64,000 bases of DNA from JACPNO01 sp963825405. Its GTDB lineage: Bacteria; Acidobacteriota; Terriglobia; Bryobacterales; Bryobacteraceae. A model generated the notes under the pieces. That model ran no database searches. It had not been told where the DNA came from and was given only the letters and a program-made list of their open reading frames with translations. Both the position numbers and the translations under genes were made by a program. Below are positions 31,845 to 41,577 of this stretch, one piece after another (the first letter of the stretch is position 1; the number at the start of each line of letters is the position of its first letter). Location: assembly GCA_963825405.1 (NCBI GenBank), contig CAWGTB010000004.1, forward strand, positions 124,001 through 188,000, in the 5' to 3' direction.

Positions 31845-34191
31845 ATGCGAATACTCAGCCGATACGTCTTTCGCGAAATCGTCTCCAGCGCCATGCTGGG
31901 CGGGACACTGGCGACATTCGTGATCTTCCTGCAGCGGCAGGGCGTAGGCCGCCTCTTCGAGCTGATGATCCGCAGTTCGGCCAAACCCGGCACCATCGCT
32001 TCCCTTTTCGCACTCGCATTGCCTCCGGTGCTGCCGTTCACGCTGCCGTTCGGCGTGCTGGTCGGGATTTTGATCGGCCTGGGACGCATGTCGACCGATG
32101 GCGAGATCACAGCCATGCGCGCCGGCGGCGTACCTAGCCGCGTCGTGATCGCGCCAGTACTGCTGTTTGCATTTCTGGCGACGCTCATGACCGCCGCCTC
32201 CTCGCTATGGCTGACGCCAGCTTCGATTACGCAGAGCCTGGCCATCCTGAACAAGCTCGCCGCCGAGCAGTTGACCGCCGAAATTCAGCCGCGCGTTTTC
32301 GATGAGCAGTTTCCCGATAAGATTCTGTACGTCGACGACGTGCGGACAGGGCCGGTAGTGGTGTGGCGCAACGTTTTTCTGGCGGATCTCACGCCGCCCG
32401 AGCAGCGCAACATGGGCCTGCGCGATCAGGCGCAAGGCCCGCGCATCACGGTAGCGCGCGAGGCCATCGCCGTTCCCGACGCGGCGCATAACCGCATCCA
32501 GCTTTCAATGCGCGAGGCCAGCGTGCATGAAGTGGATAAAGACGGCAAAGCCTCGGATAGCACCTACCCCAAAGGCGACCAGGCGCTGGCAGCGTCACCG
32601 GCTCCGGAGGTCCATGCGCACACGGCTTTTGAAGAAATGCCCACGCGGGAGCTGGCCGGCTATACCAAAGCTGGCGAAGAGTCGGTGGAGGCGCGCATCG
32701 AGTTCCAACGCCGGTTCGCGCTGCCAATGGCTTGCCTGATGCTGTCGCTGGTCGGAATTCCGCTCGGTGTTTCCTCGCGCACGGGCGGTAAATCGGCGGC
32801 CTACGTGACGGCCATCTTCCTGGCGTTCTTTTGTTATTGGATGGTGAGCATTGCTTTGATCGGCTTAGCCAAACAGCGCGCGCTGCCGGTAGCAGTCGCG
32901 GTGTGGAGCCCCAATGCCGCGTTTGGAATCGCCGGACTCATTCTGATGTTTCGGATGGAGCGTCCCGGCGAGCGCGACTTACTGGGTACCTTGCGCATAT
33001 GGTTTAAGGCGATGGCCCAGCGCCTGCGGCCGCGATTTCCATCCGCGGTTCCGGCTGCGGCTGAGGAAAGCAGCCCGCCGCGCTCGTTCTGGCTGGTGCC
33101 GCAGGTGATGGATACGTATGTACTGTCCAACTTCCTGTTCTACTTCCTGCTGATGCTGGCCAGTTTCGTACTGATGATCCAGATTTATACGTTCTTCGAG
33201 CTGTTGAGCGATATCGTGCGCAACAAGATCGCCATGTCGCGCGTGTTCACCTACCTGGCGTATCTGGCGCCCAAGCTGATCTACGACACGCTGCCGATCA
33301 GCGTGCTTGGTGGCGGTGCTGGTGACGTTCGGCGTGCTCACCAAGCACAACGAAGTGACGGCGTTCAAAGCCTGCGGCGTGAGCCTGCGGCGGCTGGCCG
33401 CGCCGGTGCTGGCCATAAGCGTGATCCTGAGCGCCGCGCTTTTTGCGTTCGATCACTACTACGTTCCCGAAGCCAACCGGATTCAGGACGCCATCCGCAA
33501 TGAGATCAAAGGCCGCCCGGTGCAGAGTTATCTCCGGCCTGACCGCAAATGGATTTTTGGCCGGGACCATTCCCGCATTTACTACTACAAATATTTCGAC
33601 ACCGTTCACGACGTGATGGCCGGCGTCAGCGTCTACGAGCTCGACCCGGCAACGTTTGCTCTGCGCCGCGAAATTTTCGCGGATCGCGCCGAATGGCAGC
33701 CCGCACTCGGCACGTGGATTTTCCAGAACGGATGGGTGCGCGAGATCCGCGGCGTGCTTGACAGCCGCTTCGAACAGTTTTCGGTGAAGACTTTTGCCGA
33801 TCTGGATGAGCAGCCCAGCTACTTCCTGAAGGAATTCATTCAGGACAAGCAGATGAATTTTCTGGATCTGGAAACCTACATCCGCGATTTGCAGCAGAGC
33901 GGCTTCGACACCGTGCGGCTGCGCGTCCAACTGCACAAGAAGTTTTCCGTGCCGGTGTTCGCGCTCATCATGGCCATGATTTCGATTCCATTCGGCTTTC
34001 TGGTGGGCAACCGCGGCGCCATGGCGGCCATCGGCGTCGGCATCGCGATCGGCATGACGTACATCGGCGTGGGGCAGTTGTTCGAGCAGATTGGCAATGT
34101 GAATCAGTTGCCGCCGGCGGTAGCGGCGTGGTCGCCGGATGTGATGTTCGGGTTGGCCGGGATGTACCTGCTGCTGCGCATGCGTAGTTAA
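31845..34191 (+). CDS. Fused LptF-LptG family LPS transport permease; one frameshift
   Basis: Two permeases of the LPS transport ABC complex appear as one chain of about 781 residues. The first half (from MRILSRYVFREIVSSAMLGGT) has the LptF topology, helices on both sides of a periplasmic beta domain, and ends near residue 375. A linker of about 40 residues leads to the second half (VMDTYVLSNFLFYFLLMLASFVLM onward), which has LptG features and ends LAGMYLLLRMRS. The frame breaks once, near 33305; removing one G gives LPISVLVAVLVTFGVLTKHNEV. No stop separates the halves. The partner ATPase LptB is not in the window. Confidence 0.85.
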
Positions 34192-34199
34192 GTGGGCAG

Positions 34200-34223
34200 C
34201 CGCTCCCTTCGGTCACGGCTCTG
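34200..34223. repeat. Single copy of palindromic-family repeat at gene end
   Basis: CCGCTCCCTTCGGTCACGGCTCTG matches, with few changes, the arms of the inverted repeat at 35348-35446. It overlaps the 3' end of the membrane protein gene at 34213, whose final residues and stop codon it supplies. Confidence 0.65.
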
Positions 34224-34785
34224 AAAGCGCCTTCAATTCATCGATCTCACCCTGAAGCTTCTGCAGCCTGCGCTTCCTGATGAAGTAGAAAGCTACAAAC
34301 CATATGACAAGCAGGGTAAAGAACGGCACGGTGTTCAGCAGAAGCCGAGGGGTTTCGAGCGCCTGGATCAACCCCGGCATAATGAGTAGCGCCATACCAA
34401 CAAAACAGAATGGCAAACCGGACCGCCGCCAAACGTGCCGGTTGTAGTCGCGCTTCTTCTCCAGTTCCCTGCGATAAAACTCCAGGGAGGTGCTCAATGC
34501 CGCCTCGTCCGCTAACTTCGCTGGCCAGATCCATTTGTATGTCGCGTAGATAAAATACAGTACCCAGAGGCTCAGCACTCCCAATCCGATGCGCGAAACC
34601 AGCTCATGCATTTTCGCGAAGGTAAGCGCAAAAGCCACGCAGAGGAAGAGTCCGATTACAAAGGACAGCGCAACGGTCAAGCGGCCTTTAGTCTGAAACT
34701 TTTGCATTCTTCGGCGAATTTCGTCCAGTGACATTTTAATTGGCTCCGTGGGCTGGTCCTGCCAGATTTTTTGCGGATCGTTCAT
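34213..34785 (-). CDS. MNDPQKIW-type membrane protein following ECF sigma gene
   Basis: A 190-residue protein opening MNDPQKIWQDQPTEPIKMSLDEIRRRMQKF, a start I associate with sigma-linked proteins of Solibacter-type Acidobacteria. Two pairs of membrane helices follow (LTVALSFVIGLFLCVAFALTF, IGLGVLSLWVLYFIYATYKW and LPFCFVGMALLIMPGLIQ, FFTLLVIWFVAFYFI), then a basic coiled-coil end. The ATG has a strong ribosome binding site (AAGGAGG). As sequenced, the upstream sigma gene reads into it without a stop. Possible sigma partner; function unproven. Confidence 0.75.
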   Translation of the reverse strand: MNDPQKIWQDQPTEPIKMSLDEIRRRMQKFQTKGRLTVALSFVIGLFLCVAFALTFAKMHELVSRIGLGVLSLWVLYFIYATYKWIWPAKLADEAALSTSLEFYRRELEKKRDYNRHVWRRSGLPFCFVGMALLIMPGLIQALETPRLLLNTVPFFTLLVIWFVAFYFIRKRRLQKLQGEIDELKALSEP

Positions 34786-35287
34786 TGGAGATCCTCCTTC
34801 GTGGAACCAGCGTTTTAGGATGTTCTTGATGCGATGAATCTTCATGGCGACGTTGGCCGCCGAGAGCCCGGTGATTTCGGCGGTCGCACTCGCATCCATA
34901 CCTTCGAGATACGAAATGATGATTTGGCGATCGACCGGTTTCAGTTGCTGGATCAGCATGGATAGGCGTTCCAGGGCTCTGACGGCGGCAAGTTCAGGCC
35001 GATCATGGGACGGCATCGCCTCGATCTCCTCAATGCTGGCGAGGGGCTGCCTGATCCGGCGCTGCCGAACCACGTGCCCTGTGGCGACGTTGTGGGCGAC
35101 GCGGTATACCCAGGTTCGCAGCGAACATCGCCGGTCGAACTGCGCGAAGCTACGCCATAGCTGCAGATGAATGTCTTGCAGCAGGTCGCGGCGCGTATCC
35201 GGATCCGCCTCATAGGCGCGCGCCAGACGGTCGAGCGAGGAACCGTAGGTATCGGCTACCTCTCTCGTAAAGATCGTCTTGGCTCAC
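34782..35287 (-). CDS. ECF RNA polymerase sigma factor; one or two frameshifts
   Basis: About 168 residues. Region 2 reads LDRLARAYEADPDTRRDLLQDIHLQLWRSFAQFDRRCSLRTWVYRVAHNVA, and region 4 LIQQLKPVDRQIIISYLEGMDASATAEITGLSAANVAMKIHRIKNIL. The GTG at 35287 (MSQDDL) connects to region 2 only if one T near 35272 is removed. At the other end the frame runs through EGGSP into the next gene's ATG; dropping one A from CCAATGA would create a TGA stop overlapping that ATG, a normal arrangement. I therefore place the end at 34782. Confidence 0.8.
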
Positions 35288-35347
35288 TTAGTTAAGGTAG
35301 TTGCTGCGCGGAGGATTTTCTAACAGGCGGGATTCCATAAAAGCTGG

Positions 35348-35446
35348 ACAACCGCTCCTTCTGGTCACGGCTCTGTACGGACGTTTTTGACGGCGGCGAT
35401 TTTCGTGGAGCGTTGTTACAGAGCCGCGACCATAGGGAGCGGTTGT
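35348..35446. repeat. Inverted repeat pair, 29-bp arms
   Basis: ACAACCGCTCC-TTC-TGGTCACGGCTCTGT at 35348-35376 and its near-exact reverse complement at 35418-35446 flank a 41-base spacer. The arms differ at about four positions. A related single arm lies at 34200. No coding sequence lies inside, so it looks like a non-autonomous palindromic element of REP type. Confidence 0.75.
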
Positions 35447-35457
35447 ACGTAATTTAA

Positions 35458-36604
35458 CTACACCGCCCGCGCCACGCGCGACACGGCGTGTACCAGCTTG
35501 CGGTAGGGAATCTGGTCGAAGCTTTCGAAATCCAGCCACTCGCCTTCGCGCCAGCTCGAGTAATACCAGCGCGCCAGAATCGCCAGATATTCCTGCCGCT
35601 CGCGCATGCTTTGCGGAGTCAACACACGGTCGACGCCGCGGTTTCGCGCATCACGCTGATCGAGCGAGACCGGCTTGCCTTCGGCGACCTCGAAACTGAC
35701 GCGCGCAGGCTCCAGCCAGCAGCCGCCCTGCACGAACCACAGCTCCACCGCGTTCGGCGCGGCGGAGCGCGTGACGGCGACGCCGTGCAGGTGGTCGATA
35801 TCGCGCGCCAGGTCGTCGGCAAGTTTGCAGCACTTCCTGGATCTTCTCCAGACGCTTGTGCTGGCGCGCGGCTTCTTCGAATTTCATTTCCTGGCTCAGG
35901 CGGTCGCGCGCGGCTACGATCGGGTCGAGCAGGGAGCGGCCATTGGTGTCGCAGAAACTCCACCACGCGGCTCGACCTCGTGCTCGTACTCTTCGCGTCC
36001 CACGACCTGCTGGCACGGGCGCAGGCACATCCCCATCTCGCCGTAGATGCAGCCGGGATGCTGCGGGCGAGGGCTCCAGATCTTCCTGGCAGCGGCGCAT
36101 CTGAAACAGGTCGAGAAACTGGGATTCGAACTTTTCGGCCGAGGCGCGCGCGCGGAACGGTCCGAAGTAGAGCGCGGGCGCGCGGCCCAGATGGGTCGTG
36201 ACCTGGCTGCGCGGAAACGCGATTGGTGAGGATGACCTTGACGTACGGCGGCATGCGCAGCTGCAGCAGTTCGAGATACGTTTTGGGGAAATGTTTCCGC
36301 GCCAGCTCGTACATGCGAACGGTGGATTCGAGCGACGAGCCGGTGAGCCAGTACTCGACGCGCGCGCACGGTGTGCCGCAGATTCAGCAGACGCGACGGC
36401 TGTGTCGCGCTCTTTCAGCAGGCGGGTGAGGCGGCGGCGCAGCAGGGCGGTCTTCGCCAGATACGGCTCGCCTTCCTTCGGCCACAGCAGAAAAACGGCC
36501 GGCGCATTGGGGAGTTCGGCGAGCGCGGCGTCGAGATGCGCTAAGCCGCTGCCGGTTTCAATCGATGCAGCCGGCGCATCAGGCAGCCTGGAAGATTGCG
36601 GCAT
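35458..36604 (-). CDS. UvrC-like protein, short form; several frameshifts
   Basis: About 380 residues related to the N-terminal half of excinuclease subunit UvrC. Visible parts: a degenerate GIY-YIG-like segment (NAPAVFLLWPKEGEPYLAKTALLRRRLTRLLKE), VRMYELARKHFPKTYLELLQLRMPPYVKVIL, LYFGPFRARASAEKFESQFLDLFQMRRCQEDL, the cysteine cluster HPGCIYGEMGMCLRPCQQ, and a UVR-like helix (LSQEMKFEEAARQHKRLEKIQEVL). The C-terminal RNase H-type nuclease and HhH domains are missing, as the chain ends after YRKLVHAVSRVARAV. At least five one-base shifts split it. It overlaps the aldo/keto reductase end. Confidence 0.72.
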
Positions 36605-37696
36605 ACGCTTCGCGGGAAAGCGGGGCGACGGCTTGCACGCCCAGGTTCTCGGCCACGTGCGCGGTCTTGCTCATGCCGACCAGCGCGGCGGTGATGCCGG
36701 GAGTGGAGCGGGTGAATTGAATGGCGCGCTGGGCATCGGTCGCCAGGCCCGGAATTCTTTCCGCCAGGATCTCGGGCAGATTGGACGCCAGCCGCCCTTG
36801 CAGCAGCGAAGCGCTGGCGACTACGGCGATACTCGCGCGCTGGGCTGTTTCCAGGAGACCGCTGCCTTCCACCATACCGAGATTGAACGGTAGCTGGATG
36901 AAGCGGAAGTGATGGCTTTCGCCGGCGGCTTCGTGCGCAATTTCGATCAGACGCGTGAGGTTGAGCGCATCCGCTGCGTCGGGCTTCACGCGGTAACCGT
37001 TCCAGGTGGCGGTGCCGTAGTAGCGGATTTTGCCGGCTTTCACCGCCTCTTCGAGGCCCTGGAACGCGCGTCGGATGCGGGCGTCGAATTCGCTGCGCGG
37101 CACAAAACTCAAGCTGCGTTTCGGGATTGTGCAGGTAGAACACGTCGATGGTTTCGAGACCGAGGTTGGCGCGGCTGCGGTCGATCTGGTCCGCCAGAAA
37201 TTCGGGCGTCATCGAGTGCATGCCGCCCACGACGTCGGCTGGTTTCAAGAATGACGGCACCGCGCCCGGGGTCAAAAAGCCGGCTTTGGTGCAGACGATG
37301 ATCTGGTCGCGCTGGAAAAGGGCGGGTTTCAAACCCGCCCCTACAAGCGGTGGATTGTCGGCGCCACCACGCGACGTGGAATTGTCGGCCGCACTGTGGG
37401 ACGACGGGTCGACGTAGGGGCGGGTTTCAAACCCGCCCTTCAACGCCGCGCCGATCGATCGCTCCGAACGCTGGTTGCGGTAATTAATCGCCGCGTCCAG
37501 AAAATTGATGCCGCCGCGCACTGCCGCATCCACCGCCGCTTCGTAGGCGCGATCGGTCGCATCGTCCGGCATTCCCCAGATACGTGCCCAGGCCCAGAGT
37601 GGAAACCGTGAGCCCGTCAAAATTGCGATAGAAATGCCCCGGGAAGCGGGCAGCGAAGCCGGCCGTGCCTGCGGGAGTTGCGTAGCCCGGTATCAC
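36579..37696 (-). CDS. Aldo/keto reductase carrying an in-frame palindromic element; two frameshifts
   Basis: An NADPH-dependent aldo/keto reductase-like barrel of about 372 residues. Family blocks: GLTVSTLGLGTYLG, AAVRGGINFLDAAINYRNQRSERSIGAAL, RDQIIVCTKAGFL, IDVFYLHNPETQL, GKIRYYGTATWNGYR and TPGITAALVGMS. Between GAAL and FQRDQ lie about 40 extra residues encoded by two inverted copies of a GGGCGGGTTT palindrome (37320-37438), in frame with both sides. GTG 37696 overlaps the thrS stop (GTGA). One-base insertions near 37578 and 37107 break the frame. Substrate unknown. Confidence 0.82.
37320..37438. repeat. Paired palindromic element inside aldo/keto reductase gene
   Basis: GGGCGGGTTTCAAACCCGCCCCTAC-type palindromes at 37320-37344 and 37414-37438 face each other across a 69-base spacer. 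Each is itself a near-perfect palindrome. The whole 119-base unit lies inside the coding frame of the reductase. Related copies are at 40577 and 55061-55164. Confidence 0.85.
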
Positions 37697-39634
37697 TCGG
37701 CGAGATCTTTGGTCTCGATCAGCTTCAGCACGTCGGCGACGAATTCCTCGACAGGTTTCGCGCCCAGGTCGCCGCGTTTGCGATGGCGCACGGCCACCTG
37801 CCCGCTCTGCGCTTCGCGGTCGCCCACCACCAGCATGTAGGGAATTTTCTGCAACTGAGCGTCGCGAATTTTGAGATTCACTTTCTCGCTGCGATCGTCG
37901 AGATTCGCGCGCACACCGGCCGCCACCAGGCGCTCTTTCACCTGACGCGCGTAATCCAACTGCCGGTCGGTGATGGGCAGCACGACGGCCTGCACCGGCG
38001 CCAGCCACACCGGAAACGCGCCGGCGTAGTGCTCCAGCAGGATGCCGAAAAATCGCTCGACCGATCCATACAGCGCGCGATGCACCATCAGCGGCTGATG
38101 CGCTTTGCCGTCTTCGGCGATGTATTCCAGCCCGAAACGGCGCGGCAGCGTGAAATCGAACTGTATGGTCGAGAGCTGCCACAGCCGGCCGATCGCGTCC
38201 ACCAGCTTCATGTCGATCTTCGGACCGTAGAACGCCGCTTCGTCCGGAATGATTTTGATTTTCAGCTTCAGCCGCTCGGCGGCTTTGGCGAGCGCGTCTT
38301 CGGCCAGCTGCCCATTGGTCGGGAGAGCCGTCGTATTTGCCGCTGGCGCCTTTATCCCAGGTGGAAAGTTCCGCTTCGTAGCTGGTGAAACCGAACGTCT
38401 GCAGCGTGTCGACGGCGAACTGCAGACAGTTCACGATTTCGTCTTCGATCTGCTCCGGCGTGCAGAAAATATGCGCGTCGTCCTGCGTAAATCCGCGCAC
38501 GCGCAGCAGGCCGTGCATCACGCCGGAGCGCTCGTAGCGATACACCGTGCCCAGCTCGCCCAGGCGCACCGGCAGCTCGCGGTAGCTATGCGGGCGGTCG
38601 CGGTAAATCAGGATGTGGAACGGGCAGTTCATGGGCTTGAGCTGGTATTCGGCGTCATCCAGCTCCATGCGCTTGAACATGTTTTCCGCGTAGAAATTGT
38701 AGTGGCCGGAAGTTTTCCAGAGATCCGAGCGCGCCACGTGCGGCGTATACACCAGCGAGTAGCCGCGGGCGATGTACTGGTCGCGCATCCAGTCTTCAAT
38801 GATCTTGCGGACGGTGCCGCCCTTGGGATGGAAGAAGATCAGGCCGGGCCCGGCCAGCTCCTGAATGCTGAAAAGATCCAGCTCTTTGCCCAGCTTGCGA
38901 TGGTCGCGCTTCTTGGCTTCTTCGAGCTTGTTGAGGTACTCGTCCAGATCTTTCTTGCTGAAGAACGCCGTGCCGTAGATGCGCTGCATCTGGTGGTTCT
39001 TTTCATCGCCCTTCCAGTAGGCGCCGGCGATGGAAAGCAGCTTGAAAGCCTTCAGATATGAGGTCGATGGCACATGCGGGCCGCGGCAGAAATCGATGAA
39101 TTGCGGGCCCAGCGTATATTCGGAAAATATGTCGTCGGCCTTCTCTTCGATGAGCTCGCACTTCATTTTTTCGCCCAGAGCGGCGTACTTCTTGAGTCCT
39201 TCGGCTTTGGGAGTCATCACTCTATCGAAGGGCAAATCTTTGGCCTGGAGCTCCCGCATCTTGGCCTCGATTTTTTCCAAATCTTCCGGAGTGAAGGGGG
39301 TCGCACGCTCGAAATCGTAATAGAACCCGTTCTCGATGGGCGGACCAATGCCCAGCTTGGTTTCCGGGAACAGCTCGAGCACGGCGGCTGCCAGCAGGTG
39401 CGCGGTCGAGTGCCGGTAGACTTCCAGGGCGGCCGGATCTTTGGCGGTCAGAATCTGCACGCTGGCGTCCTGTTCAATCGGGCGCTTGAGATCATAAAGT
39501 TGGCCGTTGACCTTGGCCACGATGGCTGCGTCGGCCAGGCGCGGGCTGATCGCGCGCGCAATATCGGCGGGCCGTGTCCCGGCTTCGACCGGCCGGCTGC
39601 TGCCGTCGGGCAGAGTAATGGTAATGCTGCTCAT
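37693..39634 (-). CDS. thrS: Threonyl-tRNA synthetase; one frameshift
   Basis: Charges tRNA-Thr. About 646 residues: TGS domain (SITITLPDGSSRPVEAGTRPADIA), editing domain (HSTAHLLAAAVLELFPETKLGIGPPIENGFYYDF, FCRGPHVPST), class II core (YQLKPMNCPFHILIY, ERSGVMHGLLRVRGFTQDDAHIFCT) and anticodon-binding domain (PVWLAPVQAVVLPITDRQLDYARQV). The frame breaks near 38325 within TGGGCAGCTGG; removing one G gives DQWQLAEDALAKAAE. The stop overlaps the reductase start, so the thrS, reductase and UvrC-like genes form an operon. Confidence 0.95.
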
Positions 39635-39700
39635 AGAGGGAACTTTCAGCGTATCACACGGTTTCCGGCTAACGCTTCTGGTCCGGAGACGTCTCGCGAT

Positions 39701-40354
39701 ATGATGAAAGGACCGGAAACGCCCATCATGTCCGTAAGCGGCAGCTCAGCCAGTATCGACGACGAGGCAGCGCTAGTCGCGCAGGCGCGCACTGGCAATG
39801 CCGCCGCGTTCTCCAGCCTGGTAGAGCGTTACGAAGGCAAGATCTTCCGCCTGGCGCAGCACATCACCCAAAATCGCGAGGACGCCGAAGACGTCCTGCA
39901 GGAGACATTTCTCAAAGCCTACGAGCATCTGGATCAGTTCCAGGGCGCGGCGCGCTTCTATACCTGGATCGTGCGCATCGCCGTAAACCAGGCGCTTATG
40001 AAGCTGCGTAAGCGCAAATCGGACCGGACGGTTTCGATGGACGAGGAAATCGACACCGGCGAGGATACGGTGGTGCGCGAAATCGCTGGCTGGGATGAAA
40101 ATCCCGAGCAGCAGTTCTCCCGCGAGGAAATGACTTCCATCCTGAACACGGCGGTGGATGGCCTGCCGCCCATTTACCGCGCGGTGTTCGTGCTGCGCGA
40201 CGTGGATGAACTGTCGACCGAGGAGACTGCCGAAGCCTTGAATCTTTCGATACCCGCCGTCAAAAGCCGTCTGCTGCGCGCACGGCTGCAGCTTCGCGAC
40301 AAGTTGACGCGCTATTTCAAACGCAAGGGAGATGACGCCTTTGCTTACCTGTAA
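39701..40354 (+). CDS. ECF RNA polymerase sigma factor (RpoE-like)
   Basis: About 217 residues. Region 2 reads FSSLVERYEGKIFRLAQHITQNREDAEDVLQETFLKAYEHLDQFQGAARFYTWIVRIAVNQAL; region 4 reads LPPIYRAVFVLRDVDELSTEETAEALNLSIPAVKSRLLRARLQL. The linker is long and acidic (VSMDEEIDTGED). Start is ATG 39701 (GGAGA upstream) or ATG 39728. The open frame extends much further upstream but only as the complement of thrS. The zinc-finger anti-sigma gene overlaps its end by 23 bases. Confidence 0.92.
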   Translation: MMKGPETPIMSVSGSSASIDDEAALVAQARTGNAAAFSSLVERYEGKIFRLAQHITQNREDAEDVLQETFLKAYEHLDQFQGAARFYTWIVRIAVNQALMKLRKRKSDRTVSMDEEIDTGEDTVVREIAGWDENPEQQFSREEMTSILNTAVDGLPPIYRAVFVLRDVDELSTEETAEALNLSIPAVKSRLLRARLQLRDKLTRYFKRKGDDAFAYL

Positions 40355-40580
40355 ACAGTTTTTCGAAGAGCTGACCGATTACCTCGACGACAAACTGGAC
40401 GCGCAGCTCCGCGTAAAATTGGAACAGCATCTGAGCGATTGCCCCAATTGCTGGGTGATTTGCGATACCACCAAGAAGACGATCAAGGTCTACAAAGGCA
40501 TGGAGCCCTGCACGATCCCGCCCGAAATTCACACCCGCCTGATGGCCGCGCTGGACAAGAAGCGGAAAAAAGAAGCGTAG
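40332..40580 (+). CDS. Zinc-finger anti-sigma factor (ZAS type)
   Basis: An 82-residue soluble protein starting inside the sigma gene. It has the ZAS signature: an early cysteine (LTCKQFFEELTDYLDDKL) and HLSDCPNCW, giving H-x3-C-x2-C. No membrane segment follows, so it is a cytoplasmic anti-sigma factor, perhaps redox sensitive like RsrA. It overlaps the sigma gene by 23 bases, and its stop codon (TAG at 40578-40580) falls on the first bases of the palindromic repeat at 40577. Confidence 0.88.
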   Translation: MTPLLTCKQFFEELTDYLDDKLDAQLRVKLEQHLSDCPNCWVICDTTKKTIKVYKGMEPCTIPPEIHTRLMAALDKKRKKEA

Positions 40581-40601
40581 GGGCGGGTTTCAAACCCGCC
40601 C
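40577..40601. repeat. Single GGGCGGGTTT palindrome between convergent genes
   Basis: GTAGGGGCGGGTTTCAAACCCGCCC, the same unit as at 37414-37438. It contains the stop of the anti-sigma gene on the plus strand (TAG) and the likely stop of the minus-strand gene (TGA inside the reverse complement). Confidence 0.85.
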
Positions 40602-41546
40602 TTTCGACCGCTCCCACCACTCTCATCACCCGCAGCGCTCGCAGCGTATTCCAACGGCTCGGCGCGCCCAGCGTTTCCAGTCTGGAAAAACGTCTTCCCT
40701 TTGTACGAATGTTCGAGCGCCCAGCGCCCGTCTTCTCTGCCGGGCGCCGCGGACAATGCCGATCGCCTCTGCCAGGCGCGGATCCCGAGGCGCATTGACA
40801 GTTTGGAAATAATCGAGCGCGCGCAGAATGTCGTAGTGCCAACGCGGCGGAAACGCTAGGCGCGTGAATACTGGATCGATGATTTCACCGGTACGATGGG
40901 AACGAAAGAGCCGGTGTGCCAAGAGAAACTCGCGCCCACGACGCTGCGCGGCCCGCACGTCGCGCACTATCCGCCGGCGATGCAGCTCATAAAGCCACAA
41001 GCCCTCTAGTACGCTGATCGTCGTGTTGACCGAAGCATGGGTAGCGCCCTGCGCGCGACGGCAATTCCAGCCACCGTCGGACATTTGCTGCTCTAACAGA
41101 TGGCTGGCGATGGTGTCGAGACGTTCGTCGTCATGCCTGAAGTAGGAGAGGATGGAGGCCACCATCCCGGTGATGCACGTCTCGCTACGGCGCGTCCATT
41201 GGCCCCAGGTGCCGTAATTAATACCGCCGTCGGGCTGCAGCCCTTCGTCGAGAAGGAGCTTGCACGCCTTGCGCGCTTGACGATTGGTAGCTGGCAGGCC
41301 GCAGTCGCGCAACAGCAGCATGGTGTAGGTTGTCGACGTCCACTTTGGCGAGTAGAGGCCGGAAGCCCAGGTGCCCTTGGGGTCCTGCTCGGCGAGCAGA
41401 CGGGCGCCCCACCCTTCGCGGGCAACTTTTTGCTGCTCGCGCGCAACGCTGGCTTCTGGTGAGTCGGCAAGATCCCGCAGCGTCTGCCAGCGAATAGCCG
41501 GATCTCCTTCCAGCAGCCATTGGATCACCTTATCCGTGATTCCCAT
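40590..41546 (-). CDS. Terpene-cyclase-fold (prenyltransferase/squalene oxidase repeat) protein; frameshifted at C-end
   Basis: About 318 residues of alpha/alpha repeats like squalene cyclases: ITDKVIQWLLEGDPAIRWQTLRDL, GTWASGLYSPKWTSTTYTMLLLRDCG, DGGINYGTWGQ, MSDGGWNCRRAQGATHASVNTTISVLEGLW and PPRWHYDILRALDYF. It lacks a clear DxDD or DCTAE catalytic motif, so enzymatic activity is doubtful. The last 65 residues are spread over three frames (GRWALEHSYKGKTFFQ, then LEALGAPSRWNTLRALRVMRWWE when corrected). The corrected frame ends at a TGA inside the palindrome at 40577. Confidence 0.72.
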
Positions 41547-41577
41547 CCCGTGCCATAATCCCATGCAGGAGGTCGTC

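Noticed and set aside
39074..39700. A 209-codon N-terminal extension of the ECF sigma factor at 39701
   Set aside because: The extension is the complement of thrS and no sigma factor has such a domain; the ATG at 39701 or 39728 fits the family.
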